A DNA stretch of 64,000 nt from Notamacropus eugenii (lineage: Eukaryota > Chordata > Mammalia > Diprotodontia > Macropodidae), in contig NC_092874.1 in NCBI RefSeq assembly GCF_028372415.1, forward strand, positions 118,865,244 through 118,929,243, in the 5' to 3' direction. The stretch's first letter is position 1. Each line of letters begins with the position of its first letter. Of this stretch, positions 1-11,308 are shown in pieces. Below the pieces are notes generated by a model. It was not told the DNA's origin and ran no database searches. It saw nothing but the letters and a program-made list of their open reading frames with translations. The position numbers were made by a program, and so were the translations under genes.

Positions 1-115
1 CCCTCAAGTTTTCTCTTCTCTAGACTAAACACTCCCAGTTTCTTTAACAGATACTCAGTGGCCTGATTTCTAGGTCCTTCTTCATTCTAGCTATGCCTTC
101 AGTAATTCAATGTGA
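1..115 (-). mobile_element. CR1/L3-type LINE fragment
   Basis: Pyrimidine-rich text with the order and wording of the antisense strand of a CR1/L3 LINE 3' coding region. The left end runs off the window. Divergent and non-coding now. Confidence 0.45.
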
Positions 116-219
116 CAGTAAAGAATTGGTCTGCAGTAGAATGCTCTATGTGAAAACAACTGTATCTTTCTCTTACCTTCAGCGAGGAAAGCTTCGATAC
201 ATGTGTACTTCATGTCTTC

Positions 220-267
220 TTTATTTCTTTCTTTTTTTCTTCCTTCTTTCTCTTTCTCTCTTTCTTA
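220..267. repeat. CT-rich simple repeat
   Basis: Run of TTTC/TTCC/CTTT units with almost no purines. Confidence 0.8.
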
Positions 268-475
268 AACTGAGACCTTTTAAAGACCTTAGTTTAAAAA
301 GAGCAAGGTCTCCCACTGCATCCAGGGCTATCTCTATTTATCCTGATCTATATCTTGCCACTGGATCCAGATATCCCCGGAGGAGAAAGTGAGGCTGGTG
401 ACTTTGCATAGCCCTCCCTCACTAAAGTCCAATTCACTTGCATGTCATGGCATCACTTCCCTAATTCCTCTTCTT
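266..475 (+). mobile_element. RTE-tailed marsupial SINE
   Basis: Shares long blocks with the copy at 46,690-46,955, including ggatccagat followed by ggagaaagtgaggctggtgac and the agccctccctcac segment. Its 3' end decays into a pyrimidine tract near 475, where the RTE-like tail would be expected. An open frame through it is accidental. Confidence 0.65.
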
Positions 476-1477
476 TTTTTTCTTTTTACATTAACAAAGA
501 TTGTCATTATATTTTATTTCAATTTCAGGGGTACAGACAAGAAGCAAATTTCACAGTTATATATAGTAACAGGCATAAGTACAGTTACTGAGTTGGATGT
601 CTGTAGTTCGGTTGTAGACATGTTCTAGAGTACCAAGAGCTAGCTAGTTTGCCAGTTTTTTCTGCTCACCATTCAAATGTTCTTATTTTGTCATGATCTT
701 CTTCAGGGTAGTCTTTTATTTCACTTCAAAGAAAAAGCATGGCAATAGAATGGACTCAGTCATAAATAAGCCCATAAATGGTTGATGCAATGTTCTTCTC
801 CTTTCCAATAGGTCTTACTTTTACTAATCTTAGGGAACCTCTAATGGTACCCCAGCTTTACAATTCTACCGTAAGGGCTTAGATACACCTCAGAAGGATT
901 ATAAACTCGAGCTTGGTAAAGAGGCACTTCCTTTTTCCATCAGACCTGAATAATTTACAAAAAATATAAGAGGGCAAAGTCCAGGTTTTTGTTTTATTTT
1001 CTAATTCCTAGTTCAATCCTTTGCTATTCCTCTGGCTACATACCAGAACTTCAGGCCAGTAATTCTAGCCATTCCTCTAGAAAAGTTGGGTTCAATAATT
1101 ACCACCACTCAGTTACATGGTCCCCTTCTCCACAGATGCCATTTTTCAGGTTGAAAGGTTATGCCACTGTCTTTCCACAGCTGAGCCCAGAAATCAAAGA
1201 GGCTGAGTCATATAATGACTGTCCTCTCTTAGGTCTTCCAGGGTGAGCATTTAAAAATGCAAATCATATGTGTCCCAGAGCTGCCATTAGTGCCTTCATC
1301 TAACCCCTCTTCCACCTTTGTTGCTGGTCTCTGTTCAGCTTCCTCTAGGTCTTTCCCCCCAAAAAAACCCTAGAACTAGGTAAACAAAACCAAAACTAAT
1401 CAACCATAGAAGCACAGTATTCAACAGGTCACTAACTTTGGATGGGAAGAAGTGAAAGAACTCCCTGTTTAATAAAA
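476..1477. other. Unassigned sequence
   Basis: About 1 kb of AT-rich sequence with no repeat, splice pattern or coding signal that I recognise. Open frames here are short and of low complexity. Confidence 0.5.
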
Positions 1478-1860
1478 ATAACTACTGGAAAAACTGGAAA
1501 TCCATTGGGAGGAAATTCACATTAGACCAATACTTTATACCACATACCACAACAAACTCCAGGTAGATACATGACCTGAATATAAAAGGTCATATTTAAA
1601 AAATAGACGTGAAGGGAAGGAAATACCATTCACAACTCTGGTTAAAGAAAACATTCTTCCCTAAGTAAAGGAAGAAAATAATTATGAAAGGTAAACTGGA
1701 TAATTTCATTACATAAAATCAAAAAGTTTTTGCATCAGCAAAATAAATGCAGTCAAAAGGGAAATAACTAGGGAGTAATCTTTGCAGCAAATTCTCTGAT
1801 AAAGATCTCATATCCAAGATATGTGAATAAAGAATGGATATTAATATATGAGCCAAAAGA
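1478..1860 (+). mobile_element. L1 ORF2 fragment
   Basis: A-rich sense strand. Broken translations resemble the late part of marsupial L1 ORF2 (a DQYFIPHT-like segment, then a run around LDNFIT). Several stops; neither end of the element is present. Confidence 0.55.
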
Positions 1861-2242
1861 CTCTGTGGGTCTCTGGTTCCTTTATAGGCTTAGCACAAAG
1901 AAGTAGCTTGAAAAAACCCAATCATCCTTAATTGCTAAGAATTGGTCCCTTGTACTTAATAAAATGGAAATAGATTAATGAGTTTCCAGGCTCAAAAGAT
2001 AAACAACCCTCCCAATGGACATGTCCACACTTTCCAGGGGGAGAAATAATTAAAGTTTCAAATAAAGGGTCACTTTAATAAACCCTACCAAGCTGATTAA
2101 ATTCTGTGATCATGTTTCTGTACAAGTATGTTATTATAAAAACATCATAGAGATATGTTGTTGTATACCTGGGAGAAATAACATATGACAGTCCCAGAAG
2201 AAATGAAAATGAGTATTCACAGAAAGGACAATAGAGAAATAT
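1861..2242. other. Unassigned sequence
   Basis: AT-rich, no recognised repeat or coding signal. Confidence 0.5.
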
Positions 2243-2481
2243 GTTATTGTTCAATCATAACTGACTCTTTGTGACACCATTTGGGGTTTTCTTGGCAAAG
2301 ATACTGGAGTGGTTTGCCATTTCCTTGTCCAGTTCATTTTACAGATGAGGAAACTGAGGTAAACAGGGTTAAGTGACTTGCCCAGGGTCACACAACTAGT
2401 AAGTGTCTAAGGTCAAATTTGAATTCAGGTTTTCCTTACTCCAGGTCCAGCACTTTATCTACTGCACCACCTAGCTGCCCC
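2243..2481 (-). mobile_element. MAR1-like long marsupial SINE
   Basis: Near full-length copy. Reading left to right on + it shows the 3' part (tttggggttttcttggcaaag), the core (gatgaggaaactgaggt, gtcacacaactagtaagtg) and the complement of the tRNA-like head (ctgcaccacctagctgccc). It is therefore on the minus strand. Confidence 0.9.
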
Positions 2482-2483
2482 AA

Positions 2484-2708
2484 TCATTTGATCCTTAAAA
2501 TAAGTGTGAGGTAGGTGCTAATATTAATATTATCCCCTTTTATGGTTAAGGAAAATGAGGTTCATTGTGATTATGTGACTTGCCCAGAGCCACAGAGGTA
2601 TCTGAGGCAGGGCTCCTCCTCAGGTCTTCAACCAATATGAATTCAAAGCTTCAACTTCCTAGAACTCAGGTCTTCCTAACTGCAGTCCAGTGCTCTAGCC
2701 ACTGCACC
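2484..2708 (-). mobile_element. MIR-type SINE
   Basis: Begins with the gatccttaaaataag / aggtaggtgct 3' section, continues through a degraded core (gtgacttgcccagagccac) and ends in the head complement ctagccactgcacc. It directly abuts the MAR1-like copy on its left. Confidence 0.7.
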
Positions 2709-2879
2709 TTGTAGATGACTCAAGAAAAGAACAACCTACTTTTTCATAACTGTAGAGTAAACAAGTGGAGAAAGCTGGTTCCTCCAGAACATCATAGTAC
2801 CCATGTTACTTATTAGTGACATGGTGGTTACTGGGTTGAAATAAGCAGATATATTATTGGTGGAATTTTCAATATGCTC

Positions 2880-3105
2880 AGTGGATGGCAAAATAAATAG
2901 AGCACTCATCTTCCTGAGTTCAGATCCAGCCTCAGACACTTACTAGCTGTGTGACTCTGGGTCACTTAACCCTGTTCACCTCAGCTCCTCATCAGTAAAT
3001 TCAGCTGGAGAAGGACATGACAAACCAATCTAGTATCTTTGCCAAGAAAACCCCAAAATGGGGTCATGGGGAGTCAGACACAACTAAAAACAACTGAAGA
3101 ACAAT
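2880..3105 (+). mobile_element. MAR1-like long marsupial SINE
   Basis: Plus-strand copy: tagagcactcatcttcctg, then cagcctcagacacttacta, cacttaaccctgttcacc and ccaagaaaaccccaaaatgg, ending in an ACAACTGAAGAACAA-like tail. Confidence 0.87.
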
Positions 3106-3489
3106 CAGTTGGTGTTTGGTATGACAAACAGTCCAATTTCAAATACTCTGTTCTAACCTTTCTCATAAGGATGGAACTACAAACAGCTTTGCTATATACA
3201 GAGAGGTTCATCACCAGACTAGCCATGGGATGACGAGTCTTTCTGCCACAGGCAATCTGAAAAGCCATTTACAAAGTCATAGATAGAAGCAGTATTCACA
3301 CCAATGAAGTCACAAGTTCTTTTCAACAAATAGTAACTGAATGAATCGTCAGGAATCATTACCATGTAAATCTGTACAAGTCACCAAAGATGGAGAGCCA
3401 TAAAAGATGCAGAATCCCAAATGGAAGAAATAGGATTACTTATGAAAAACGCAATCAACGTTTGTGCAGAAAGGGATTGACTATGATAC
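3106..3489. other. Unassigned sequence
   Basis: No recognised repeat or coding signal. The 64-codon frames on both strands overlap each other and look random. Confidence 0.5.
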
Positions 3490-3680
3490 AGTGGAAAGAA
3501 TTCTGGACTTGACAGCCAGAAGACCTAAGTCAAAGTCCCCACTGCCTCATTTATAGTAACTGTTTGACTCTGAGCAACACCAGACTTGGAATCAGGAAAG
3601 GTCTGGGTTTGAATTCTGTCTCAGACACTTATTAGCTATGGGACGCTAGACAAGACATTTAACTTCTCTAGACGAGAAAA
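3490..3680 (+). mobile_element. MIR-type SINE, partly duplicated
   Basis: Two MIR head/core segments in the same orientation, one from about 3490 and one from about 3570 (acttggaatcaggaaaggtc, then ctcagacacttattagctat). This suggests one copy inserted into or beside another. Confidence 0.6.
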
Positions 3681-3690
3681 ACTAAAATAT

Positions 3691-3800
3691 GCATGCTGAA
3701 TAGTTCACATTTAGAAAGATCTTTATGAAGTAGTACAACCCTGTGAGCTAAGTTTACTCTGCAAAGATCTTTCTAAATGTGAACTATTCAGTGTGCATGC
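3691..3800. repeat. Near-perfect inverted repeat (hairpin)
   Basis: Bases 3697-3724 are an exact 28-nt reverse complement of 3763-3790. The stem is extended by 6 bp (3691-3696 with 3795-3800) after a 4-nt one-sided bulge. The spacer is 38 nt (3725-3762). No TSD or transposon end is evident. Could be a cruciform-prone palindrome, a small MITE or a pre-miRNA-like hairpin; expression is unknown. Confidence 0.85.
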
Positions 3801-4025
3801 GGTTTATGCAGCCCAGTAGCAGGAGGTAAGGACAGGTGTAGGTATAGGTTTTTTCCTACTTGTCCAGCAAGGTTACTTGTGCTAATATAAAATTCACACA
3901 TACAATTACGATTGCAAAGCAAAGGTGGCTGAACCTTGAACTAGATTTGGTTCAGTAAATATGGTGATATATATTCACAGGATTCATTTGCAGAGAACTA
4001 AAGGACAGGATTGTAATAGCTAATA

Positions 4026-5058
4026 TAGTCAACCCTCAACTTTCATGGGGCAATGTTCCCAGAAAACATCACAAAAGTAAGAAATACAAATGTTGATACG
4101 TTGAACCTATGAGACAGAACAGATTAAGTTGTGGCAAACACTTAAAACTGTATCTTTTGCTAGTGATAACTGAAAATACGCTTTCCTGTGTACAGTGCTT
4201 TATAACAAACATTAATTTTAATAATGTGCCTATTGTTAATACAGAAACCATGAAATAACCCATAAAATGTAGTACATAAAATAAAATTGGTAACGTGCAA
4301 AACATTTTTTCTCACGAGTAGTTCCTCAGAATTCTGTAACTTGTACTAACATCTCAATTTTAAAAATTTTATTTCTGACTATTTCATTTTCATAACACAT
4401 AAAATCTACAGTGCCATAAGTACTCTACAGCAAATAAAATTCCAAAACTAAAACATTTTTAACCTGAATGTTATTTTCCACTGTGTCAGATGGTAGTATA
4501 TACCGCTATATACCTCTCTACCTTGGCCACCCTCTGAAAACCAAGGGAGAGGTTACTGAAACTTTAGCTGCTGCTGCTGGAAGACATGCATGAAAGTGGC
4601 TGGAGAGGTCTCAGCATCACCTCCAACACTGCCCTTCATGGCTGGTGGATAATGTTGGATAGTGTGAAGGACAAAGCAGCTTAAAATTTTTCCTCCTTTC
4701 GGTGTATAGACAGAATCATCGATTCGTTAACTCCAAACTTGCTGAGACATTCCAGCATAAAGTTAATCTAATGCCTTTATTTTCTCACTAAGCTGCATCA
4801 CTGACTTTGCACACTTGGGCTTAGACTCCAAAGGACTGGCACTAAGCTTCGGAGGCATAATTGCAACACACAATTTGAGTTTTAAAGGGAAACAATGAAA
4901 AGGTGCAAAAAATGCACTGGAGCTCTAGTGCTTTCTCTACTGTGCATAACTGCAAATGTGTAGGTTGCCAAAGTGAAAGTGAAAATGAGATTGCTAATAA
5001 AATCACCCAAACGCTTGGAGCTCCAAAAGTTAAAAAGGAGAATATTGTGGATTGACTG
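4026..5058 (-). mobile_element. Internally deleted Tigger (Tc1/mariner-pogo) transposon
   Basis: The ends are diverged terminal inverted repeats: tagtcaaccctcaac at the left, and the complement of cagtcaatccacaat at the right. They are flanked by TA (4024-4025) and TG (5059-5060), consistent with an old TA target site. On the minus strand 4,640-4,850 translates to pieces of a pogo-type N-terminal DNA-binding domain: LSEKIKALD (about 4,766-4,800) and FGVNESMILSI (about 4,700-4,740). In Tigger transposases these are adjacent parts of the helix-turn-helix region. Stops and frame breaks lie between them. At about 1 kb the element is much shorter than autonomous Tigger (over 2 kb), so the DDE domain is missing. 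It cannot encode active transposase. Confidence 0.65.
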
Positions 5059-5064
5059 TGTTTA

Positions 5065-5244
5065 GAGAGAGCATTTCATAACGATTATTTCCTTTGATCC
5101 TCTCTACAAACTTGTGAGATAAGTGCCACTACTCTTTTAAAGATGAGGAAAACTGAGGTTTAGAGAGTGACTTGACCTGGATGGGATTCAAAGTTGGGTC
5201 TTCCTTACACAAGGAGCACTCTATCCACTCCACCACCTAACTGC
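5065..5244 (-). mobile_element. MIR-type SINE
   Basis: tttgatcctctctacaaac, gatgaggaaaactgaggttt and the head complement ctatccactccaccacctaac. It begins a few bases from the right end of the Tigger element. Confidence 0.75.
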
Positions 5245-6373
5245 TAAAATCACAGAGCTTTTACTTTCAAAGTCTCTCCTAATAGAGGACCAGGTGGAGG
5301 TGCTTTGAGATTCCTCCCTATTCCTTGCTGTGCTAGTTCTAGGACTCCACAGGTGCATAGGGAAGGGTTGGCCCTTGCATTTGAGGGCTTGGGAAGTGCT
5401 TGAGTTGAGGGCTGCAGTAAATCAAGGATACCAAGAAGTAGAAATGAGGAAGAGTTACATTCCAGGCATGAGGGAGACGCAGTATAAAGAAGAAAGGGAG
5501 AGGAGAGGAAAAGTGGTGTCACTGGCTGGGGCACAAGCTGCCACACATCATCACCGCACAGATGCTATATGACCTTTTTTCAGCTGCCTCCTCTGTAGCT
5601 TTGGGGAATGAAGACATTGCTGACGCAGCCCCAAACTCCAGTCTCCCAGCCCTTCAGGATTCTGGATGCTCCATTTCCATGCCCCCATTCCATTCAAGCA
5701 GATATATCTCACAAACAAGGATAAGGAGATGGGCAAAAAGCTTAGGGCCATGGAAAGTCTGAGGGTCTGGAGTGGATGGGGAAATCCAAATAGCCCAAAC
5801 TATAATCCTTAAGAAGCCTGAGGGGAAGTGATGAGATGCTCACATGTAGAGGCAACACATAGAAATCTTTTTGCCCTAAATTTAAAGACCCAGAGACAGG
5901 CAGCTGTCATTTGGGGAGAACTGGGGCTGGCACAGCTTTGAAGACTGTCTGGCTTTCCCAGGTCTGCCTGCCCAAGCTCAGAGGCTTGTCAATGAGCCCA
6001 GGAAAAAAGAACTTTGGGGAGGAGGATGAGTCATCAGCGCTCAGCCGTCTGTGGCAGCCAGTAATTAAGGCTGCTTGCCAATGATGGGCATGGCTGGGCC
6101 CCCGGCCCTCGGTTCTGGCAGCTCTCTGGGGTCAAGGGAGTTGTGGGGTGGGGGGATCCTGAGACTGGAGAGCCTTCCTTTTGTGGTGCAAAGTAACTCT
6201 GGCCAATAACTTGCAAGATGTGCCTGGGCTTTGCAGTCTGCAAAATGAAGCAATGTCCCTCAGTGCCCAGAGCCAGAATAGATGTGAACACTGCACTGTT
6301 CCCTCATCCTGCCAACTCCCTTCATCTGAAAAATCTTATATGATAGGCTTGGAGCCTTCATTCTCACACATTT
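5245..6373. other. Unique sequence with a possible regulatory block
   Basis: No repeat recognised. 5,985-6,260 is more GC-rich and less repeat-like than its surroundings. It contains an AP-1-like TGAGTCA (about 6,028), a homeodomain-like TAATTA (about 6,062) and a CCAAT box. Open frames on both strands overlap and look random. A regulatory role is only inferred. Confidence 0.35.
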
Positions 6374-6447
6374 AAGTTGTTGTTGAGTCATTTCAGTTGG
6401 GTCCAACTCTTTGTGACCCCATTTGGGGTTTTCTTGGCAAAGACAAC
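6374..6447 (-). mobile_element. MAR1-like SINE, 3' end only
   Basis: gttgttgagtcatttcagt, gtccaactctttgtgacccc and tttggggttttcttggcaaag match the SINE tail; core and head are missing. Confidence 0.85.
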
Positions 6448-6619
6448 TGATCAAAAAATATTAACTAGCAAAGAGAAAAGAATTTTCTAACATTAAAAAT
6501 ATATGCATTTTTAAGGACTAGCATTATGTGCCTCCTCCAATCTTTTCTAACTGCAACTTAATCTGCCAAGGTCTCCCCTAGCATCTGGAGAAGGAAATGA
6601 TAATTTTTCCAAAAGGAAA

Positions 6620-6870
6620 TGATGATAATTGATGACACTTATAGTACTTTAAAGGTTTACAAAACACTTTACACGCATTCTCATTTAATTTTCAGAAATG
6701 CATGGCAAGTATAAGTACAAGTATAATTAGGCCCATCTTACAGATGAGTTAACTGAATCTCAGAGAGGTTAATTGGCTTACCTAAGGTTATACAATTAAT
6801 AAGGCACAGTGTTAGGACAGAAATGAAGATCCTCTGACCCCTGACCACAAGTCCAAATCTAGTCCATGGT
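6620..6870 (-). mobile_element. MIR-type SINE
   Basis: Order ctttaaaggtttacaaaac, cttacagatgagttaactg, a degraded core and a degraded head complement. Confidence 0.7.
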
Positions 6871-6984
6871 GTCTCTTGGGACATATGCTGGGAGACATCT
6901 CCTTATTTAATTCCCCTGAGTCTCCTGCAAATTTATGCACACATCAGGTTCTAGGAAGAGCAGAACTTTTTCTTTAAAAAAAAA

Positions 6985-7230
6985 CAGTTTATATTGATGC
7001 TTTATTTTTTGACATCATTGTATTTTCCTTAAATATCCCTTTCTACCCCACCCTCCAAGAGGACTATCACATATAACAATAATTTTAAAGACAAAAAAAA
7101 AGGGGAAAAATCAGCATAACTAATCCATACATGGGAAAAGTCTGAAATCATGCACAATGCACCACACTCACAGACCACCTACCTTCGCAAAGGGGTGGGG
7201 TGGGCAGTCAGAACTTTTTCATCATCTAAT
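6985..7230 (-). mobile_element. L1 3' end, 5'-truncated
   Basis: Complement of an L1 3' UTR/ORF2 end. A T-rich left end (the A-tail) is followed by a pyrimidine block and the A-rich segment seen again at 14,641, 34,826 and 53,867. Confidence 0.5.
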
Positions 7231-7394
7231 AATGATAATTGAATCATTTTAGCTAAACACAATATGTGTGTCCCAGGCTTAGAATGGGATTTATCCCTAC
7301 CAAGAAGATGGGTGGACTTTGGGGAGCTATGAGTCAGCCTGCCCTTTGAGCATTTTCCAAGAGGAAGTGAGAGAAGAGAGAAAGAATTCTGAAA

Positions 7395-7670
7395 TTCTCT
7401 TATATAGGATTACCCTGGATAGTAACTGTTTTAGAAACATATGTATCTCCTCTACTATATTCTACAACCTGATCCCAACCTACCTTTCTAGCCTAATCTC
7501 ACTCTACTTTCCCTTTACTCATCCTACCTTCAGCCAAACTGAATTGTTCACTATTACAAGGAACTGGTTCTCGTGTGTCTTGGCTTACACAGTTCCATAG
7601 GCCTGGGAATGTCTTCTCCCCATGGTTCTACCATTGAAAGTCCTAATCAAAATAGTGCCTTTCCATGAAA
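7395..7670 (+). mobile_element. L2 LINE 3' region
   Basis: ctacctttctagcctaatctc, then a ctcatcctacctt / gccaaactgaattgttcac block, as in L2 sense strands. It ends in a gcctgggaatgtcttctcccc segment. Confidence 0.6.
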
Positions 7671-7860
7671 ACTGATTAAAAACCAAAGAAGTATTGGATG
7701 TATAATGAAAGAGCTGAGTAATAGAGGCCATGAATACAAATGTCTCGTCCCTCCCTTTTCCTTTCCTTTTCCTTCCCTCTGAACTCTCCCAACACTTACT
7801 TTGCACCATTCTATTGCATGGACCTCATTGTACCCTATACTATCTTTTCTCCCCTAATTT

Positions 7861-7922
7861 AAGAAACATTGATTAAGCACTCACTTATATTCCAGGCAAT
7901 TTTCTAGACACTGGGGATGTAA

Positions 7923-7973
<51 letters not shown>

Positions 7974-8030
7974 TGACAAACAGTTCCTGCTGTCATGGTG
8001 CTTATAATCTACTGTAACTTGATTCTATAT
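7861..8030 (-). mobile_element. L2 LINE 3' end
   Basis: gattaagcactcacttata, ggcaattttctagacactggg and cctgctgtcatggtgcttat form the complement of an L2 3' terminus. It is interrupted by the AC repeat. Confidence 0.65.
7923..7971. repeat. (AC)n microsatellite
   Basis: About 24 uninterrupted AC units, located in the antisense L2 end. Confidence 0.95.
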
Positions 8031-8129
8031 TTATCATTACTGAACAGTTGCCATATTTTCCTTTTGTTTGTTTCCCTTTTATTTTATTTTTTCCATTAGA
8101 GTTAAAAAGGACCTAGTCCAAACCCCTCA

Positions 8130-8585
8130 TTTTTATTTTATTTTCATTTTCCTTTTTACTGATTTTTTGTTTGTTTTTATATCATAGTCACCCTACCCTT
8201 CCCCTTGCCCAGTGAAATTTCCCATGTAACAAAGAAAAGGTTAAGCAAAAACCAACGCACAAGTCAATCTCTTCAAAAACATAAGCACATTCTGCACTCA
8301 TAATCCTCCTACTTCTCCAACAAAAGAAGGAATTTGCACCTCCTCTCCGGGGCCAAAATTGGTCCTTGTAATTAGATACTATTGGGCTTAATTTTAGAGT
8401 TCATTTCTCTTATATTACTTTAATCCTTGCACATATTATATCTTGTTTTCTTCATGCAGGATAGTTTTGCTTTGCATCAATTCATACAAAGTCTTCCCAT
8501 GATTTTCTGTATTGTTCATATCCATCATTCCTTATTCTATAATACTATTCCATTACATTAATAAATTTCTATCATATCTACTTGA
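8130..8585 (-). mobile_element. L1 3' region, 5'-truncated
   Basis: T-rich left end, then the complement of L1 3' sequence with a tcttcatgcaggatag / cattccttattctataatac section. On the left, 8,095-8,130 looks like a broken MIR (ttaaaaaggacctagtccaa). Confidence 0.55.
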
Positions 8586-8587
8586 AA

Positions 8588-8720
8588 AAAATAAAGAAGC
8601 ATTTATTAAGCACTTACTGTATACCAGACACAATGCTAATTTCTGAGGATACAAATACATAAAGTTAGATAGTCTTTACATTTTAATGGAGGAAGACAGA
8701 CGATATTGGGAAGCAGTAGC
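8588..8720 (-). mobile_element. L2 LINE 3' end
   Basis: catttattaagcacttactg, gatacaaatacataaag and the ttttaatggaggaagaca segment. Confidence 0.65.
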
Positions 8721-9334
8721 CAGAGAAGGCATTTGGGGATAAAGAGTCATAGGGAGAATAAGGTGGTGCAAAGATCAGTCAGCTGACACACACTTTGATT
8801 CGATTACTCTGCTCAGAGATAGAGATGGATACAAGCAAGCAGATGGCAAGGTGGCTCAGGTAGATGGGTTGATGGTATGTAAAGGTGGTCTGATCTGGGG
8901 GCCGAGGCAAGACCAATCATATGGCTGAGTCTAGGAATTCCAAAGAGAGAAGGCTTAACTTGCAGAGAGACTAGGGACATGGATTCTGGAGGGCTAGTGC
9001 GGAGGTTTGGTCTGGAGGGTACTGGTCCAGATGTGAAGAAATGTGGCAGCAGTGGAAGGGAGATGGCAAGATAGCCTCACGGAATGGATAACTGGGAAAT
9101 GAAGGTGAATCCTGGTCTGGATACCATAGATTTATGACATAGATGTCTTGTTTTTTACTAAGTGGTTTCAACAAATGCCTTTGCTTGAAGCTAAATGTTC
9201 CCAGTGGATAGCTCTTGAAGAATAAATACATCTATCTGGGGTGGGAGTCCATGAGCCATAATTTTGGAGTTCTGCCTACAGAGTATAGAAAAATGATCCT
9301 TTGGGGTACGCTTATAGGCTCCAATTATTTCTAA
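8721..9334. other. Unassigned purine-rich sequence
   Basis: May be a very old antisense L2 interior, but no clear anchor was found. No coding signal. Confidence 0.4.
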
Positions 9335-9510
9335 ACTCCCTGAAAGCAGGCATTTTGTCTATCAATAAAGGGCTTACTGAATCAATCAATAAACATTTGT
9401 TCAGAACCTACTCTCTGCCAGTCACTTGTGCTAAGCACTAGGGATACAAAAAGAGACAAAAAACAAACCCTGCTCTCAGGTTTCTTAAAATCTAATGGAG
9501 GACTTTACAA
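9335..9510 (-). mobile_element. L2 3' ends, head to head
   Basis: A short plus-strand L2 terminus (9,335-9,385) abuts a minus-strand L2 terminus (9,382-9,510: aataaacatttgttcagaacc, gtgctaagcactagggatac). Confidence 0.6.
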
Positions 9511-9644
9511 TGTAATGGAAACTTACCCTCTAACCTAAAATGAATTGAATCAGCTCCTAGAGGCTAGAAGAATTCGTACATCTTTGTATCTACCCCAACT
9601 TAGTTTAGTGCCTTCCATAAAGGAAGTAGGTAAGGTGTGTGTTT

Positions 9645-9647
<3 letters not shown>

Positions 9648-9680
<33 letters not shown>
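9648..9680. repeat. (GT)n microsatellite
   Basis: About 16 GT units. Confidence 0.95.
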
Positions 9681-9683
<3 letters not shown>

Positions 9684-9984
9684 ATGAGGGTAGTTTTAAA
9701 AATCCACAGATAAGCCCAAAACCTTATTTTAGTAAATCCTATCCCTCTACACTCGAAAATTTTTATCAGAGCTCACCTAGAGGTTAATGACCAATAAAGC
9801 AATTAAAAGATAAGCAAAGACAGGTAAGGGAAACCTGTATGATATATCCACTGGATGAACAGCTCTGAAGGTGTGAGAGTGGACTGTAAGCAATAAACCC
9901 TTCAGAATGCAGTGGGGGGGGGGAAGCCCTGAGGCAGTGTTTCCATGAGCTTCTGCTCCCTCTGAGATCTTGGATAAAAGAAAC

Positions 9985-10229
9985 AGCTGGCATGTACAGA
10001 GTCTTAATATTTGTAAAATTTTGCATACGTTGTCCCATCCGATCCTCATCATCCTGCAAGACAAAAATATCAGGGTGTCATCATCATCATCATTGTTATA
10101 TTAATATTATTCTCACTTTATAGCTGAAGAATCAACATAACGCGTCTATAGTCACAGAGCTGGCAAATGTCAGAAGCAGGATTTGAACCCAGGTCTCCCC
10201 TAACTTCAACTCCAGAACTCTATCCATTA
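9985..10229 (-). mobile_element. MIR-type SINE
   Basis: ccgatcctcatcatcctgca, ctttatagctgaagaatcaa, gatttgaacccaggtctccc and the head complement agaactctatccatt. A (CAT)n run at about 10,077-10,093 lies inside it. Confidence 0.75.
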
Positions 10230-11308
10230 AAGGATGTTCATCCAGCACTCAAGTTCCATAGCAGGGCAAATGCCTGTTAATTCCCTGGGTACATCTGGCC
10301 CTGGGGGAGGTGCTCCAAAAGATGGTTCGGCAAGACAGTTTCCCAAACAGAAGGCACTTCGCCTTCCCAACACCTCTGAGAGGGTTGAGATTATGGCTCT
10401 ATTTTATAGGTTAGGTCCACCTGGGATTCACAACACTGTGTGCTCAATGTATCTGTTCTCTGGCCAGACACATTTTTGTATATCTATCCTTGACACATTC
10501 ATGTTAGGCAGGCACACACCAGTTAAGCACACATATATATTATGGTTCTATAAGATTATTTATATTCTATATTACCAGTCCTCAAGGGATTCTACAGGTT
10601 GCCATTACGTGGTCCTTGTGGTCTCCAGAACAGAAGAGGCTCCCTGGGCTGGGGGAAGGGAGGAAGGATAAGGTGGTGATGTCTCACGGAGGCCACGCGT
10701 CAGCCAGACTCTGTGTCCGGGAGCCACCAGTCACCCTCAACGGAGCCTCTGTTGTGCATCTCCCTCATGAAAAGTGCCTGTGTTGTGGGACAGGGTTCTG
10801 TTGAGGCTTGTATTACAAGGTTCCCTTTCATGCCAAGCACGCCCCACTTGGCTATACAAGCAGCCTTCACTCTCTGATGGGCATAAGCAGGAGGAGTAGG
10901 GAAGAGAGGAAGGTTCTCTTCTCCCACCCTCCACACCAATAAACAGTCATGCTGACCTCTGCATCCCCCTCCTTCCCCTCCCTCAGCAGCCTCCCTCAGC
11001 TGCTCTCACCTTCTCCTGGGAAACCCTGACAAGGGACAGATCAATATGACAGAGTCAGTCAGTCCTCAGGGAGCCCAGACTCTTTCTGTCAACAATCATA
11101 CAAGCTCTTGTCTGCCAAAACATGCCAATTAACTGCAGAACACAAACGAAGCAAACAGAAGGTATCTTTCCCCCCAAGTAGTCAAAAGAGAAATGTTTAA
11201 AAGATGCCAGGCTGATAGACTGTATAGATAACCAAACTTGGCAAATCATTTAAATAGCATAGAGGGCAACTAGCTAACTCACAAAGTACAACCCCATAAA
11301 AATAAGAT
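10230..11308. other. Unassigned, partly GC-richer sequence
   Basis: No repeat recognised. A 145-codon frame (10,234-10,671, +) starts at the edge of a MIR, has no domain pattern and is judged non-coding. 10,600-11,060 has a moderate GC rise without a CpG island. Confidence 0.4.

Noticed and set aside
10234..10671. 145-codon plus frame
   Set aside because: Longest frame without a repeat explanation except the orphan at 54.6 kb. It begins at a MIR edge, has a shadow-like composition, no domain pattern and no splice context.
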